From Mesonia oceanica (GTDB taxonomy: Bacteria > Bacteroidota > Bacteroidia > Flavobacteriales > Flavobacteriaceae): a DNA stretch of 64,000 nucleotides. Shown in pieces: positions 34,327 to 43,271 of this stretch. Position numbers and translations under genes: made by a program. Position 1 is the first letter of the stretch. The number at the start of each line of letters is the position of its first letter. The stretch lies in NCBI RefSeq assembly GCF_902499555.1, contig NZ_CABVMM010000008.1:1-64000 (forward strand). The letters run 5' to 3'. The notes below the pieces were generated by a model. It saw only the letters and a list, made by a program, of their open reading frames with translations. It had not been told where the DNA came from and made no database searches.

Positions 34327-35270
34327 TTTTCGTTGTTTTTATTTTTCATCCAATTAATTTGTTCTAAAACCCCTTCCCTAAGTCCTATTGATGGATGATA
34401 ATTCAATAAATATTGAGCTTTGTCAATAACTGCTTTTGTTCTTATCTGATCACCAAGTCTTGGTGGTTCCTCTTGTATATGGATCTTGGTTGATAATAAG
34501 TCTTCAACAATTTTTATTGCTTGTTTCGTTGAATATTCCTGAGTAGTTCCAAGGTTAATAATCTGGCCATCACATTTTTCTTCGTTTCCAATGACGGAAA
34601 TGATACCATCAATAATATCCTTAATATGAGTAAAACTTCTTTGATGTTCAAGGCTTCCTTTAAATAATGGAAAGGCTTTTTTGTTGATAGCACAATCAAT
34701 TAATTGGCTGAACATTTTATCCGGTCGTTCTCTTGAACCATATACAGAATATAAGCGGAACGAGCAGGCTTGAAAATATCCTCGTCGTGATTGTAGTAAA
34801 ACCAATTGTTCTGCGGCTAATTTGGTTATTCCATAGTTGGAGATTGGCTTAGTCACTTCATTTTCACTACAGCTTACTTCAGCTCCATAAATTGAAGACG
34901 TACCAATATTAATAAAAAACTTTAGGTTCGGGCATTGCTCCGCAAAACTTATAAGATTATTCGTAGCGACGATATTGTTTGATAGATAGTCTTCAAAAGT
35001 AGAAGTTTTTGCAATACCTGGTTGAGCAGCACAATGAAAGATATAGTCCAGGTTTAAAGGCAGTTTACTTTTAAAATCCTCAGAGCGTAAATCATCTTCT
35101 ATAATTTGGATACCAAAACTTTTTAAGTGTTGAGCATTTTCTTTTTTGAAGCCAATATTATAGTAAGCAGAAAAATTATCGATACCTAAAATTTCGTGTC
35201 CTAATAGATGTAATCTATCTGCAAGATGTGAACCAATAAAACCGGCAATACCAGTTATTAATATTTTCAT
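34311..35270 (-). CDS. NAD-dependent sugar-nucleotide epimerase/dehydratase
   Basis: A 319-residue short-chain dehydrogenase of the GalE/GlcA-epimerase type. It has the Rossmann motif ITGIAGFIGSH (GxxGxxG), the catalytic Ser in GTSSIYG and the YGITK pair (Tyr-x-x-x-Lys). The substrate is probably a UDP-hexose or UDP-uronate. It is divergent from the glycosyltransferase operon, with the regulon promoter between them. A role in supplying the sugar attached by the DPM1-like and ArnT-like enzymes is inferred from this clustering. Confidence 0.9.
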   Translation of the reverse strand: MKILITGIAGFIGSHLADRLHLLGHEILGIDNFSAYYNIGFKKENAQHLKSFGIQIIEDDLRSEDFKSKLPLNLDYIFHCAAQPGIAKTSTFEDYLSNNIVATNNLISFAEQCPNLKFFINIGTSSIYGAEVSCSENEVTKPISNYGITKLAAEQLVLLQSRRGYFQACSFRLYSVYGSRERPDKMFSQLIDCAINKKAFPLFKGSLEHQRSFTHIKDIIDGIISVIGNEEKCDGQIINLGTTQEYSTKQAIKIVEDLLSTKIHIQEEPPRLGDQIRTKAVIDKAQYLLNYHPSIGLREGVLEQINWMKNKNNEKKMSK

Positions 35271-35351
35271 TTATTTAATTTTATTTCCAAAAAAACATAT
35301 AAAAACCTCGATTTAAAAGGCTTTGAGACTATATTTTTAAAACAGGCTAAT

Positions 35352-35386
35352 CTTAAAAATTGCTTTAGAATCCTTGTCTATTATTG
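35352..35386 (+). promoter_or_regulatory. Regulon promoter 4 (before GT2 gene)
   Basis: Boxes CTTAAAAATTG (35352) and CTTTAGAATCC (35363), 11 bp apart. TATTATTG begins at 35379, 16 bases after the last box start. The coding start is at 35420. It may also influence the divergent epimerase. Confidence 0.7.
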
Positions 35387-35419
35387 CAAATTATTAAAGT
35401 CTATTTTTTAAGTTGAATA

Positions 35420-36133
35420 ATGAATAATACACTTAGCATTGTAGTTCCCGTGTATAATGAACAAGAAAATCTAGGACGGGTTGAAAAGGAACTTCAGGAA
35501 TATCTTAACTGTGCAAAAGTACCTACAGCCGTATTGTTTGTAGATGATGGTTCCCAAGATTTAAGCTTAAGTATCATTAAGAAGATATGTTCAAGAAATC
35601 CCGCATTTCACTATATTAGTTTAGATCGAAATTATGGTCTAAGCACCGCTTTGAAAGCTGGGTTTGATGCTGTGGGAAGCACATTAATCGGCTATATTGA
35701 TTCCGACCTACAAACAAGTCCGATGGACTTTAATTTATTGCTGGATTACATTGATACATATGATTTAGTAACAGGCGTGCGTTCTGACAGAAAAGATGCT
35801 TTCCTTAAAAAAGTTTCCTCTTTAGTCGCTAATAGTATACGTCGTAGTTTTACACAAGATGGTATGGATGATACTGGCTGCCCGCTTAAAATCATTAAAG
35901 CGGATTATGCTAAAAGCATTCCAATGTTTAAGGGACTGCATCGTTTTCTCCCTGCAATGGTTCTTTTACTTAATGGAAAAGTCAAACAAGTACCTGTGCA
36001 ACATTTTCCACGTATTGCAGGAAAAGCAAAATTTGGTTTAAGAAATCGATTGTTCGGACCTCTAATAGATTGCTTTGCTTATCTATGGATGAAATCTAAC
36101 TATATTTCATATAAAACTGAGGATAAAGGGTGA
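35420..36133 (+). CDS. Family 2 glycosyltransferase (polyprenyl-phosphate sugar synthase type)
   Basis: A 237-residue GT-A enzyme of the dolichyl-phosphate-mannose synthase/GtrB class. It has LSIVVPVYNEQENL at the N-terminus, VLFVDDGSQD, and the metal-binding SDLQTSP motif. It lacks the two C-terminal membrane helices of GtrB. It should move a hexose from a nucleotide sugar to undecaprenyl phosphate on the inner face of the membrane, making the donor for the ArnT-like enzyme. It overlaps the next gene by 4 bp (GTGA), so the two are co-translated. Confidence 0.9.
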   Translation: MNNTLSIVVPVYNEQENLGRVEKELQEYLNCAKVPTAVLFVDDGSQDLSLSIIKKICSRNPAFHYISLDRNYGLSTALKAGFDAVGSTLIGYIDSDLQTSPMDFNLLLDYIDTYDLVTGVRSDRKDAFLKKVSSLVANSIRRSFTQDGMDDTGCPLKIIKADYAKSIPMFKGLHRFLPAMVLLLNGKVKQVPVQHFPRIAGKAKFGLRNRLFGPLIDCFAYLWMKSNYISYKTEDKG

Positions 36134-36759
36134 ATGTTTGGATGATCTACGGTATTGGATTTACGGCTCAAATCTTATTTTCGGGACGTTCTATATTGCA
36201 ATGGGCACTATCTGAAAAGAATCAACGCGTAATAACCCCAATACTTTTTTGGCAATTAAGTTTAATTGCCTCGTTTCTATTATTTGTTTATGGCTATTTA
36301 AGAAATGATTTTGCGATAATGTTAGGTCAAATTTTGACCTATTTTATTTACATACGTAATATGCATTTCCAAAAGCAGTGGTTTAAATTCCCTAAAATTT
36401 TACGTTGGTTCTTATATGTATTTCCTTTCATTATTCTTTACATCGGTTATAATAACAAAATTTATGATCGCTTTTTGTTATTTAATAATGAAAATATTCC
36501 CTTGTGGTTATTAGTACTTGGGATTACCGCCCAGATTATATTTACATTACGTTTTGTATATCAGTGGTTTTATAGTGAAAAAAGAAAAGAATCTGTCTTA
36601 CCTTTAGGGTTTTGGGTACTCAGTTGGATGGGGTCGATGCTTATCTTTCTATATGCATTGATTCGTCAAGATCCGGTATTAATGGCAGGTCACCTTTTGG
36701 GAATTTTTCTTTACACCAGAAATATTATGCTATTGAAAAAGGAAAAAAAGCTTCTTTAG
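36130..36759 (+). CDS. LpxB N-terminal-domain-like membrane protein
   Basis: A 209-residue protein of two homologous halves, each with three membrane helices and the motif F-x-x-R-x-x-x-Q-W (ILFSGRSILQWALSEK and IFTLRFVYQWFYSEK), ending in GQILTYFIYIRN and GHLLGIFLYTRN. This is the lipid A biosynthesis N-terminal (LAB_N) family, a PQ-loop-like fold often beside DPM1-type transferases, suggesting flipping of or access to a lipid-linked sugar. It starts at GTG 36130 overlapping the GT2 gene. No catalytic residues are evident. Confidence 0.9.
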   Translation: MNVWMIYGIGFTAQILFSGRSILQWALSEKNQRVITPILFWQLSLIASFLLFVYGYLRNDFAIMLGQILTYFIYIRNMHFQKQWFKFPKILRWFLYVFPFIILYIGYNNKIYDRFLLFNNENIPLWLLVLGITAQIIFTLRFVYQWFYSEKRKESVLPLGFWVLSWMGSMLIFLYALIRQDPVLMAGHLLGIFLYTRNIMLLKKEKKLL

Positions 36760-36810
36760 AATTTCTTAAGAATCAATTAAAAATTTCATTAGAATTCCTT
36801 CTCACATTTG
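36754..36810 (+). promoter_or_regulatory. Regulon promoter 5 (before ArnT-like gene)
   Basis: Four boxes at exact 11-bp steps: CTTTAGAATTT (36754), CTTAAGAATCA (36765), ATTAAAAATTT (36776) and CATTAGAATTC (36787). CACATTTG begins at 36803, 16 bases after the last box start. The first box overlaps the end of the preceding gene. The coding start is at 36829. Confidence 0.75.
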
Positions 36811-36828
36811 TTTTTATAAAATAAAAAT

Positions 36829-38478
36829 GTGAAGTCAAAAAATATCATAGATCGCTATTATTTATTATTTCTATGTATAGTTTGGATTGTTCTAATAGTT
36901 GGCTTAGGAAATTACGGCCTTGCTGAAACCAGTGAAGCACGATATGCAGAAATAAGTCGTGAGATGTTTTTAAGCGGAGACTATTTAAATCCTAAACTCC
37001 TCGGTATATTCCATTTTCATAAACCGCCTATAACCTATTACATTACTACGTTGGGCTATCGTATTTTTGGGGTTAATGAGTTTGGTGCTCGTTTTTTTCT
37101 CCAGATAGCTATAGTTATTCAGTTAGTATTAGTTTATCGTCTAGCAAATTTACTCTATAAGGATAAGCGTATTGCCTTTATGGCCGGATTGATTTATTTT
37201 TCATTTCCAATAGTTTTAATTTCAAGTCGAAACCTAACTACTGATGCGTTTCTGACTACGTTAGTTATAGGTTCTGTATATTGTTGGCAGGTGTATGAAG
37301 ATAAAACCAAAATAGGATTTCTTTATCTGTTTTATACACTTATAGGTATTGCATTATTGACCAAGGGACCTGTAGCCTTATTGTTTATTCTGACCTACAT
37401 TATCATCAGAAAATTGCTCTACAAAGGCAGCATAAAGATGACTCTTCATCATATTATTGGTTTTTTATTATGTTTTTCGGTAAGTGTAAGTTGGTATATA
37501 GCAATAATTGTAGAGCATCCTAAAATTTGGGATTATTTTATTCACAAACAAATTCTGGGAAGAATCACAGGAAATGCGTATAGTGAAAGGTCGAAACCAT
37601 TCTGGTATTACTTGCCAATTTTGCTTGGTCTACTATTACCTTGGTGTTTGTCACTACTTCCTCATTTAAAAAATTTAAAATCTCTTTTTCCAAAGCAGAA
37701 GGAAACCAAAGTACTAATATATGCAAGTACCATTTTAGTTTTTTTATTTTCTGCATTTAGTACCAAATTGATACTGTATATCTTACCAATGTTTTGGATG
37801 ATAGCGATAAGTATTGCAGCAATGTTGCCCAAGATTTCCAAGGCTTCTAAAAATATAGTCAACATTACCTACGCCGGATTAATCTTAGCTCTAGTAATAG
37901 GTTTGTTTTTTAGTAGGGTGTATATATCGGAAATGGAATATATATCTGTAAAAACTCTAATAATTGCATTTATTTCTCTTATTGTTTTTGGGGTAATTTA
38001 TTACGCTATTGATACTACCAAGGATTATAAACCGGCCGTATTAGCTGCGGTTTTTGGGTGCGTTATTATTAGTATTTCGACCTCTTTTATGACAAATCAC
38101 ACTCCTATAATAAATTCCACCAGGGATATGGTGAAATTCATAGACCACGTTTCTAAAGAAAAGGACAAAACTATTATCGTCTATGATTATTTACTTAGTT
38201 CTATACCTTTTTATACAGATGATAAACATATTACCCTTAAATATTCAAGCAACACCACCCAAAGGGAAACTCAATTTGAAGAAAATAATGCTTATCAAGA
38301 ACGACTTTGGGATTTAAATGAGAAAACGGAGCTATATAAGCTGTTGGAAACTTCTAAAAAGCAATCAACTTATCTTCTAGTTAGAAATAAACGTGATTTA
38401 GATAAAAAATTTAAAGCCGTTAAGGATAGTTTTGATCATCAAAAACATTTTGAAAAATGGACACTATACTATAACTAA
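36829..38478 (+). CDS. ArnT-like family 39 glycosyltransferase
   Basis: A 549-residue GT-C membrane enzyme starting at GTG 36829. Its first external loop has GLAETSEARYAEISREM, the conserved acidic site of ArnT/PMT enzymes. HKPPITYY is the next conserved motif, and about 12 hydrophobic helices follow with a soluble C-terminal domain (about 420-549). ArnT moves aminoarabinose from undecaprenyl phosphate to lipid A phosphate. The genes for aminoarabinose synthesis are not here, so the donor is probably the hexose made by the GT2 product. It has its own regulon promoter. Confidence 0.9.
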   Translation: MKSKNIIDRYYLLFLCIVWIVLIVGLGNYGLAETSEARYAEISREMFLSGDYLNPKLLGIFHFHKPPITYYITTLGYRIFGVNEFGARFFLQIAIVIQLVLVYRLANLLYKDKRIAFMAGLIYFSFPIVLISSRNLTTDAFLTTLVIGSVYCWQVYEDKTKIGFLYLFYTLIGIALLTKGPVALLFILTYIIIRKLLYKGSIKMTLHHIIGFLLCFSVSVSWYIAIIVEHPKIWDYFIHKQILGRITGNAYSERSKPFWYYLPILLGLLLPWCLSLLPHLKNLKSLFPKQKETKVLIYASTILVFLFSAFSTKLILYILPMFWMIAISIAAMLPKISKASKNIVNITYAGLILALVIGLFFSRVYISEMEYISVKTLIIAFISLIVFGVIYYAIDTTKDYKPAVLAAVFGCVIISISTSFMTNHTPIINSTRDMVKFIDHVSKEKDKTIIVYDYLLSSIPFYTDDKHITLKYSSNTTQRETQFEENNAYQERLWDLNEKTELYKLLETSKKQSTYLLVRNKRDLDKKFKAVKDSFDHQKHFEKWTLYYN

Positions 38479-38487
38479 AATAGGTGT

Positions 38488-38544
38488 CTTTAGATTCCCT
38501 TTAGATTTCCTTAAACATTCAAAAAGAATAGTACATCACCTTTG
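38488..38544 (+). promoter_or_regulatory. Regulon promoter 6 (before PAP2 operon)
   Basis: Boxes CTTTAGATTCC (38488), CTTTAGATTTC (38499), CTTAAACATTC (38510) and a weak fourth at 38521 (AAAAAGAATAG). CACCTTTG begins at 38537, 16 bases after the fourth position. A GGCTC-G-GAGCC hairpin (38552-38562) lies in the leader before ATG 38596. Confidence 0.65.
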
Positions 38545-38595
38545 TCACTATGGCTCGGAGCCGATGGGATGAGAATTAATTTTTAATAACACTGA

Positions 38596-39189
38596 ATGTA
38601 CAATTATTTGCGACCTATAAAATCAAAATCATCAATTGTAGCAGTTATTATTGTATGCCTGCTTTTGTTTTCACAATATACGTTTGCGCAAGATACTAGT
38701 GAAACAACACCGCAAGTAGGTACAGTTCAGAAAATAGGGGATGTTGTATTAATAGCACTACCTGCTGTAACTTTAGGTACTAGCTTTATTATTGGAGATA
38801 ATGAAGGAGCCTGGGAGTTTACTAAAGGATTAGTGTTGACCGAAGCTGTAACCTATGGTCTGAAGCTTGGTATTAATAAACAACGTCCAGATAGGAGTAA
38901 CGATAACTCATTTCCTTCGGGTCATACTTCTACGGTTTTTCATAGTGCTGGGTATATTCATCGCCGCTATGGATTTAAGTATAGTATTCCAGCCTATGCG
39001 TTGGCAGGTTTTACCGCTGCCAGTCGGATAGACTCTAAAAAGCACGATATATTAGATGTTATTGCGGGTGCAGCAATAGGCTTAGGGGCTAATTTGATTT
39101 TTACTACAGAATATAGCCAAGAACATATGGAACTTACATATGACAATTTTGACGGGAATCACCTAATAGGCTTCAGGTATAAATTTTAA
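38596..39189 (+). CDS. PAP2-family phosphatase, possible lipid A phosphatase
   Basis: A 197-residue phosphatase with a signal/anchor helix (residues 13-31). The three PAP2 motifs are KLGINKQRPDRS, PSGHTS and SRIDSKKHDILDVIAG, complete with catalytic His residues. LpxE/LpxF-type members remove lipid A phosphates at the periplasmic face; others act on undecaprenyl diphosphate. Its place in a PmrA-like regulon with an ArnT-like transferase favours a lipid A role. It is the first gene of a three-gene unit, with 3 bp before the methyltransferase. Confidence 0.85.
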   Translation: MYNYLRPIKSKSSIVAVIIVCLLLFSQYTFAQDTSETTPQVGTVQKIGDVVLIALPAVTLGTSFIIGDNEGAWEFTKGLVLTEAVTYGLKLGINKQRPDRSNDNSFPSGHTSTVFHSAGYIHRRYGFKYSIPAYALAGFTAASRIDSKKHDILDVIAGAAIGLGANLIFTTEYSQEHMELTYDNFDGNHLIGFRYKF

Positions 39190-39192
39190 TTT

Positions 39193-39945
39193 ATGGCACT
39201 ACAAAAAGAATTTAAAACTCAAGGCGATTTTCTTTTTAGAAATCGAAGTTATTTTCCGATTTTATTTTTAGGTATAGGGCTAATTGTTTTTTTGTATGGA
39301 GAATATATTGAGCCTTTTCACGATCAAAAAATAGAAACAGATTACTATGAACTAGTATGTCTGTCGTTTAGCCTTTTAGGTCTTTTCATAAGAATTTTTA
39401 CAGTAGGTTATACTCCTAAAAACACCTCTGGAAGGAATACAACTGAAGGACAGCTTGCTAATGAATTAAATACTACCGGGATGTATTCTTTGGTTCGACA
39501 TCCTCTATACTTAGGTAATTTTTTGATGTGGTTAGGAGTGGCAATGCTCACTGAAAATAGTTGGTTTACCGTAGCTTTCATTTTCGTGTATTGGTTGTAT
39601 TATGAAAGGATTATGTTTGCTGAAGAAAGCTTTTTAATAAATAAATTCGGTGATGACTACTTAAAATGGGCTTCTCATACTCCTGCATTCCTGCCAAATC
39701 TTAAAAAATACATACGTCCCAAATATCGTTTCTGTATTATAAAAGTCTTAAAAAAAGAGAAGAATGGTTTTTCTGCCATCTTTCTACTGTTTTGGTTATT
39801 TGACTGGTCTGGTTCACAGGTAGAAGCTAAAGCTTTAAATTTTCAATTGAATTTTTGGTTTTATGCAGCACTCGCTAGCTCTATCATCTATCTTACAATT
39901 AAAGTGATGAAAAAAAGAAATATGTTAAGGGAAATCAATGGTTAA
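39193..39945 (+). CDS. ICMT-like membrane methyltransferase (possible lipid A phosphate methylase)
   Basis: A 250-residue membrane protein with about six helices. TTGMYSLVRHPLYLGNFLMW and the C-terminal YYERIMFAEESFLINKFGDDY are the AdoMet-binding signature of isoprenylcysteine/phospholipid methyltransferases. An enzyme of this fold, LmtA of Leptospira, methylates the lipid A 1-phosphate. The neighbouring PAP2 phosphatase and ArnT-like gene make that activity plausible here, but this is inference. It is co-transcribed with the genes on either side. Confidence 0.8.
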   Translation: MALQKEFKTQGDFLFRNRSYFPILFLGIGLIVFLYGEYIEPFHDQKIETDYYELVCLSFSLLGLFIRIFTVGYTPKNTSGRNTTEGQLANELNTTGMYSLVRHPLYLGNFLMWLGVAMLTENSWFTVAFIFVYWLYYERIMFAEESFLINKFGDDYLKWASHTPAFLPNLKKYIRPKYRFCIIKVLKKEKNGFSAIFLLFWLFDWSGSQVEAKALNFQLNFWFYAALASSIIYLTIKVMKKRNMLREING

Positions 39946-39965
39946 GCATATGCTATAATGCAATT

Positions 39966-40556
39966 ATGGAAAATTTAGGATTAATAGAAAAAACTAAGAT
40001 TTATTGCAAAGAAATGATGGAAGCCAGTAGGTGTCAATATTTACCTTTTCATAACTGGAAGCATACTAAAGAAGTTGTTGAGAATTCAAAAACTATCGCT
40101 AAAGGTGAGCATCTTCCTAACGAAACTATTGAAGAATTGATTATTGCTTCATATTTCCACGATCTAGGAAATAGTAGAGAATTTAGCAATCACGAAAGAG
40201 TGAGTTGTAAATTTGCTCAGAACTTTCTTTCTAAACAAGGATTTTCTATCCATCGAATAATTCATATTACCCAAATTATTGAAGCGACTCAAATGCCACA
40301 AAATCCTAAAACCATTACACAAAAAGTTATTTGCGATGCAGATTTAACACATTTAGGTAAGAAGAATTTTTTAATTAAAAATTTGAAGCTTCGTAAGGAG
40401 TGGGCTGCTTTTAATAATCAAAAATTCTCGGATAGGGAATGGATTTTTCTGAATATCGATTTTTTGGAAAGACATAATTTTTATACAGCGTTTGCGAGAA
40501 AACATTTTACCACTCAAAAAAATGAAAATATTAAACTATTAAAATCTTTAATTTGA
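39966..40556 (+). CDS. HD-domain phosphohydrolase
   Basis: A 196-residue soluble HD-fold protein. Metal ligands are visible: His in FHNWKHT, HD in ASYFHDLG, a His pair following, and the Asp in CDADLTHLG. Relatives hydrolyse nucleotides or phosphate monoesters. The substrate is unknown. It lies 20 bp after the methyltransferase and ends the regulon's last unit. A link to sugar-nucleotide or signalling-nucleotide turnover is only a guess. Confidence 0.85.
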   Translation: MENLGLIEKTKIYCKEMMEASRCQYLPFHNWKHTKEVVENSKTIAKGEHLPNETIEELIIASYFHDLGNSREFSNHERVSCKFAQNFLSKQGFSIHRIIHITQIIEATQMPQNPKTITQKVICDADLTHLGKKNFLIKNLKLRKEWAAFNNQKFSDREWIFLNIDFLERHNFYTAFARKHFTTQKNENIKLLKSLI

Positions 40557-40852
40557 ATATTTTAACTGTGTTGTAAACATCTGGATCCTTAAAAAGGAAG
40601 CTTATTGCATAGAATTCATTTCGAAAATATCAAACGTGGTAATCAAAAATATAGAATGGGCCTACCTCTTAGTTACCTAAAAATATTAGATTTAAATCCA
40701 AATTGTTTGATGTTTTTCGAAATATTATTTAGAGGATTGTAACCGATTGTTTGATTTCTATAGGAAATAAAGAGTTTATATTATTATCTAATTCTTAGCA
40801 TCTCTTAAGTATAAATTTTTCTAAGGTTTAATTAAAATGGATTGGTGACGCA
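40557..40852. other. Non-coding gap between cargo and tra operon
   Basis: No gene, promoter repeat or strong hairpin is seen. In other Bacteroidota elements traO, traP or traQ would be expected here, downstream of traN; no trace of them is recognisable. Confidence 0.4.
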
Positions 40853-41647
40853 TTATTTTTTCAGTAATACCTTTCTACTTCCATTTAACTCTCGTAATTC
40901 CAATTGCAATTTCTCCTTACTACCTAATACAAATTTGGGCAGCACATATATCAAGCGTACCGATTGGCTGTTATAGATCTTCGAAGGCATTTTGTAGGTA
41001 TAGATCGGTTTCATTTCCAGTTTTTGAAAGGAAGATTTTCTTTTTTTGTTGCCACTAAAGCGGTATACCTTCAGAAAATCTATTTCAAAAGTAATTCCCG
41101 AAGTATTGGTAAGTTCCATTACTAAATAGGTTTCTGATGCATTGTAGGCTATTCGTTGTAACTGAAGCTTGATACCTCTCTTACGTTTGGTCTTGGAATG
41201 TTTTTTTTCTGATTTCATCAGATACTCTGAAAACCGCTGAAAATATTCCTGTCGCTTTTCCAGACTATCCTTTTTTTCTTTTGAGGGCTTAGGAATTACT
41301 TTGGTCGGGATCTCCGTTCCAATACTTTCGTCTGTGGAAATAAAATAATTCAGTTTGGAAAGTTCTTTGGTATATTTCAGCATATAGGAAAAGACCTTTC
41401 CATCATCGGTGACCACCAAAAGATTACTTTCTTCTCCGGGTTGAGCCTGTAATAATCCAAAATATTGCCGTTTTTCGCGGTTATAGGTAAACACGAAATG
41501 GGATGCTCCGGTTATACCCTGTCGGATAGCACTTGGAAAAAACAAGGCTACGTTCTTTTTATCGTTCGCATATAAAGTATCTAAAGCTTTTTGGGCATTG
41601 ACTGGACTTATTACAGCCAGTAATAATATAATGGTAAATGTTCTCAT
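40853..41647 (-). CDS. traN: Conjugative transposon protein TraN (DUF4138)
   Basis: A 264-residue periplasmic/outer-membrane component of the Bacteroidota type IV secretion system. It has a signal peptide (residues 1-18), then the VirB9-like N-terminal region (KKNVALFFPSAIRQGITGA) and the C-terminal beta domain (YVLPKFVLGSKEKLQLELRE). It pairs with TraM and TraK to form the channel core. It is the last gene of the tra operon here, 11 bp after traM. Confidence 0.95.
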   Translation of the reverse strand: MRTFTIILLLAVISPVNAQKALDTLYANDKKNVALFFPSAIRQGITGASHFVFTYNREKRQYFGLLQAQPGEESNLLVVTDDGKVFSYMLKYTKELSKLNYFISTDESIGTEIPTKVIPKPSKEKKDSLEKRQEYFQRFSEYLMKSEKKHSKTKRKRGIKLQLQRIAYNASETYLVMELTNTSGITFEIDFLKVYRFSGNKKRKSSFQKLEMKPIYTYKMPSKIYNSQSVRLIYVLPKFVLGSKEKLQLELRELNGSRKVLLKK

Positions 41648-41658
41648 AAGATTTGATT

Positions 41659-42603
41659 TTAAGATTGTGTTCCTGGTGTGTTTAATAGTAATTGATAGCC
41701 GTCTAGTACGGTGACTTTAACCTGACGGTTACTCCTTCTAAAAAGCTGTTTTATACCGCTAACCTGTGGTACTCCCGGCACTTCGATTTCATCCACAACA
41801 TCACTTACTACCTGACGACGCACCTCCTCCCGGAAACTGTTCTCGATATAAATACCTTCACTGCCATCGGCCAGATCATAGGCCTCAAAGGAAACCGGTC
41901 TGCTTTTAATATGCTCGATAGTAAGTAGGGTGCGATTGGGCTTAAAACTGACAAAGCCATAGAGAAGCGTATTTTTGGTGAATAATTTTCCATCGATCAG
42001 TGCAGCTCGCGAAAGCCGCATTCGAAGCCGGTAATGTTGTTTGATGGTCTGGGTACCATCAACTTGGACATACAATTGTCCGTCTGTGTTTTGCGATAGG
42101 GTATTTGAGTTTTCCTTTGGTTCCGAGGCAAAAAAGAGCTGATGTTCCAAGCCCATTTCTTTGGCGGCTGCTTCCCGTTCTTTTTTATCGATTTTCCTGG
42201 GCAACGTATCCTTTTGGGGTGGAGCAGAGGGTAGGGGAACTGATTGGTCTTGCCGGTAGGTGCTGCTGGCATAATCAATATTCCCTTGTGAATAAATACT
42301 ATCGATCATCCTTCTTTTTTCTTTATCCCTTAAGTCAGGATCATAATTTCCGGTAGCATCCAGTAACGCTTCATCATAGACGCTTGGTGCATTGATCTCG
42401 CGTTCCTCTTTGATGCTTTCCAGGGCTTCCATTTTTGTTTCATATTGTTCTTGGTCGCCCCCTAATTTCGGAATCGGTACCTGATGGTTATCGATAGTGG
42501 TTTCTTCTTCTTTGCCAAAAGTGATGATGGAATAGGCAACAATAAACAGGACGACACTGGCCACAATCAGTATCATTACGATTTTGTTCTTTTGAAGTTT
42601 CAT
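41659..42603 (-). CDS. traM: Conjugative transposon protein TraM
   Basis: A 314-residue VirB10-like protein: cytoplasmic tail, one membrane helix (about residues 9-27, IVMILIVASVVLFIVAYSII), a long flexible, acidic, Pro/Gln-rich linker and a C-terminal beta domain (about 180-310, VDGTQTIKQHYRLRMRLSR and KNTLLYGFVSFK). It spans the envelope in the conjugation channel. It is 23 bp after traK; a separate traL is not seen between them. Confidence 0.95.
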   Translation of the reverse strand: MKLQKNKIVMILIVASVVLFIVAYSIITFGKEEETTIDNHQVPIPKLGGDQEQYETKMEALESIKEEREINAPSVYDEALLDATGNYDPDLRDKEKRRMIDSIYSQGNIDYASSTYRQDQSVPLPSAPPQKDTLPRKIDKKEREAAAKEMGLEHQLFFASEPKENSNTLSQNTDGQLYVQVDGTQTIKQHYRLRMRLSRAALIDGKLFTKNTLLYGFVSFKPNRTLLTIEHIKSRPVSFEAYDLADGSEGIYIENSFREEVRRQVVSDVVDEIEVPGVPQVSGIKQLFRRSNRQVKVTVLDGYQLLLNTPGTQS

Positions 42604-42626
42604 AAGTATGGATTTAGTAATAAGTA

Positions 42627-43238
42627 TTATTCAGGATTAATTTTTCGAAGGCTATTTTCAAAAAAGTCGGTGATAAGCAGTCCGTGCGGATTGTGCGGAA
42701 AATTGCGGTCGACCTGCAACAGTTGTCCAGCGGTTTTCAATTCATAGCGGTCAGTTACCGATCCACGGTTAATCTCAAAGATGGTGGTGGTACTAAATTG
42801 GTAGGGTTGATTTTGAAGGTCAACCTGCGAATCAATACTTATGACCTTTTGTACCAGGGAATACTGCAAAAGCCGGTTATAGACCCCATCGGCCTGTTTT
42901 TGCTGATAGAGGTCGGATACGGAACTGTTTCCCAGCCATAAGCTTTTTTCAATATTACTTTTGTAATTGTTGGCATTAAGCCCATAAAAATAGCGATGGA
43001 ACAGTTCCAGATGGGCCAGGGCTTCGACCTTCAGGTTTTCCCGTTGCTTCACCACTTTCAGGGGAATAACGCTACCGTCCCCATTAATCACGAAAGCATT
43101 GTTCTGGGATTCCCGATGGAGTTTGATAACCATTAGTACGGAAATGATACAGACCACTGCCGAGCAAATTACCGAGGAGAGGACGATAAAACGATTGGTC
43201 CGTAAAACCTTGTAAATATTTTGATAGGGTATTTTCAT
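42627..43238 (-). CDS. traK: Conjugative transposon protein TraK
   Basis: A 203-residue VirB8-like inner-membrane protein with one N-terminal helix (about residues 17-37, IVLSSVICSAVVCIISVLMV) and a periplasmic NTF2-like domain (HLELFHRYFYGLN, then strands ending RNFPHNPHGLLI). It lies 33 bp downstream of traJ in the operon. The length fits the family. Confidence 0.95.
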   Translation of the reverse strand: MKIPYQNIYKVLRTNRFIVLSSVICSAVVCIISVLMVIKLHRESQNNAFVINGDGSVIPLKVVKQRENLKVEALAHLELFHRYFYGLNANNYKSNIEKSLWLGNSSVSDLYQQKQADGVYNRLLQYSLVQKVISIDSQVDLQNQPYQFSTTTIFEINRGSVTDRYELKTAGQLLQVDRNFPHNPHGLLITDFFENSLRKINPE

Positions 43239-43271
43239 TTTATGTTTGATTAATACTGTTCTTAAAAAAAA

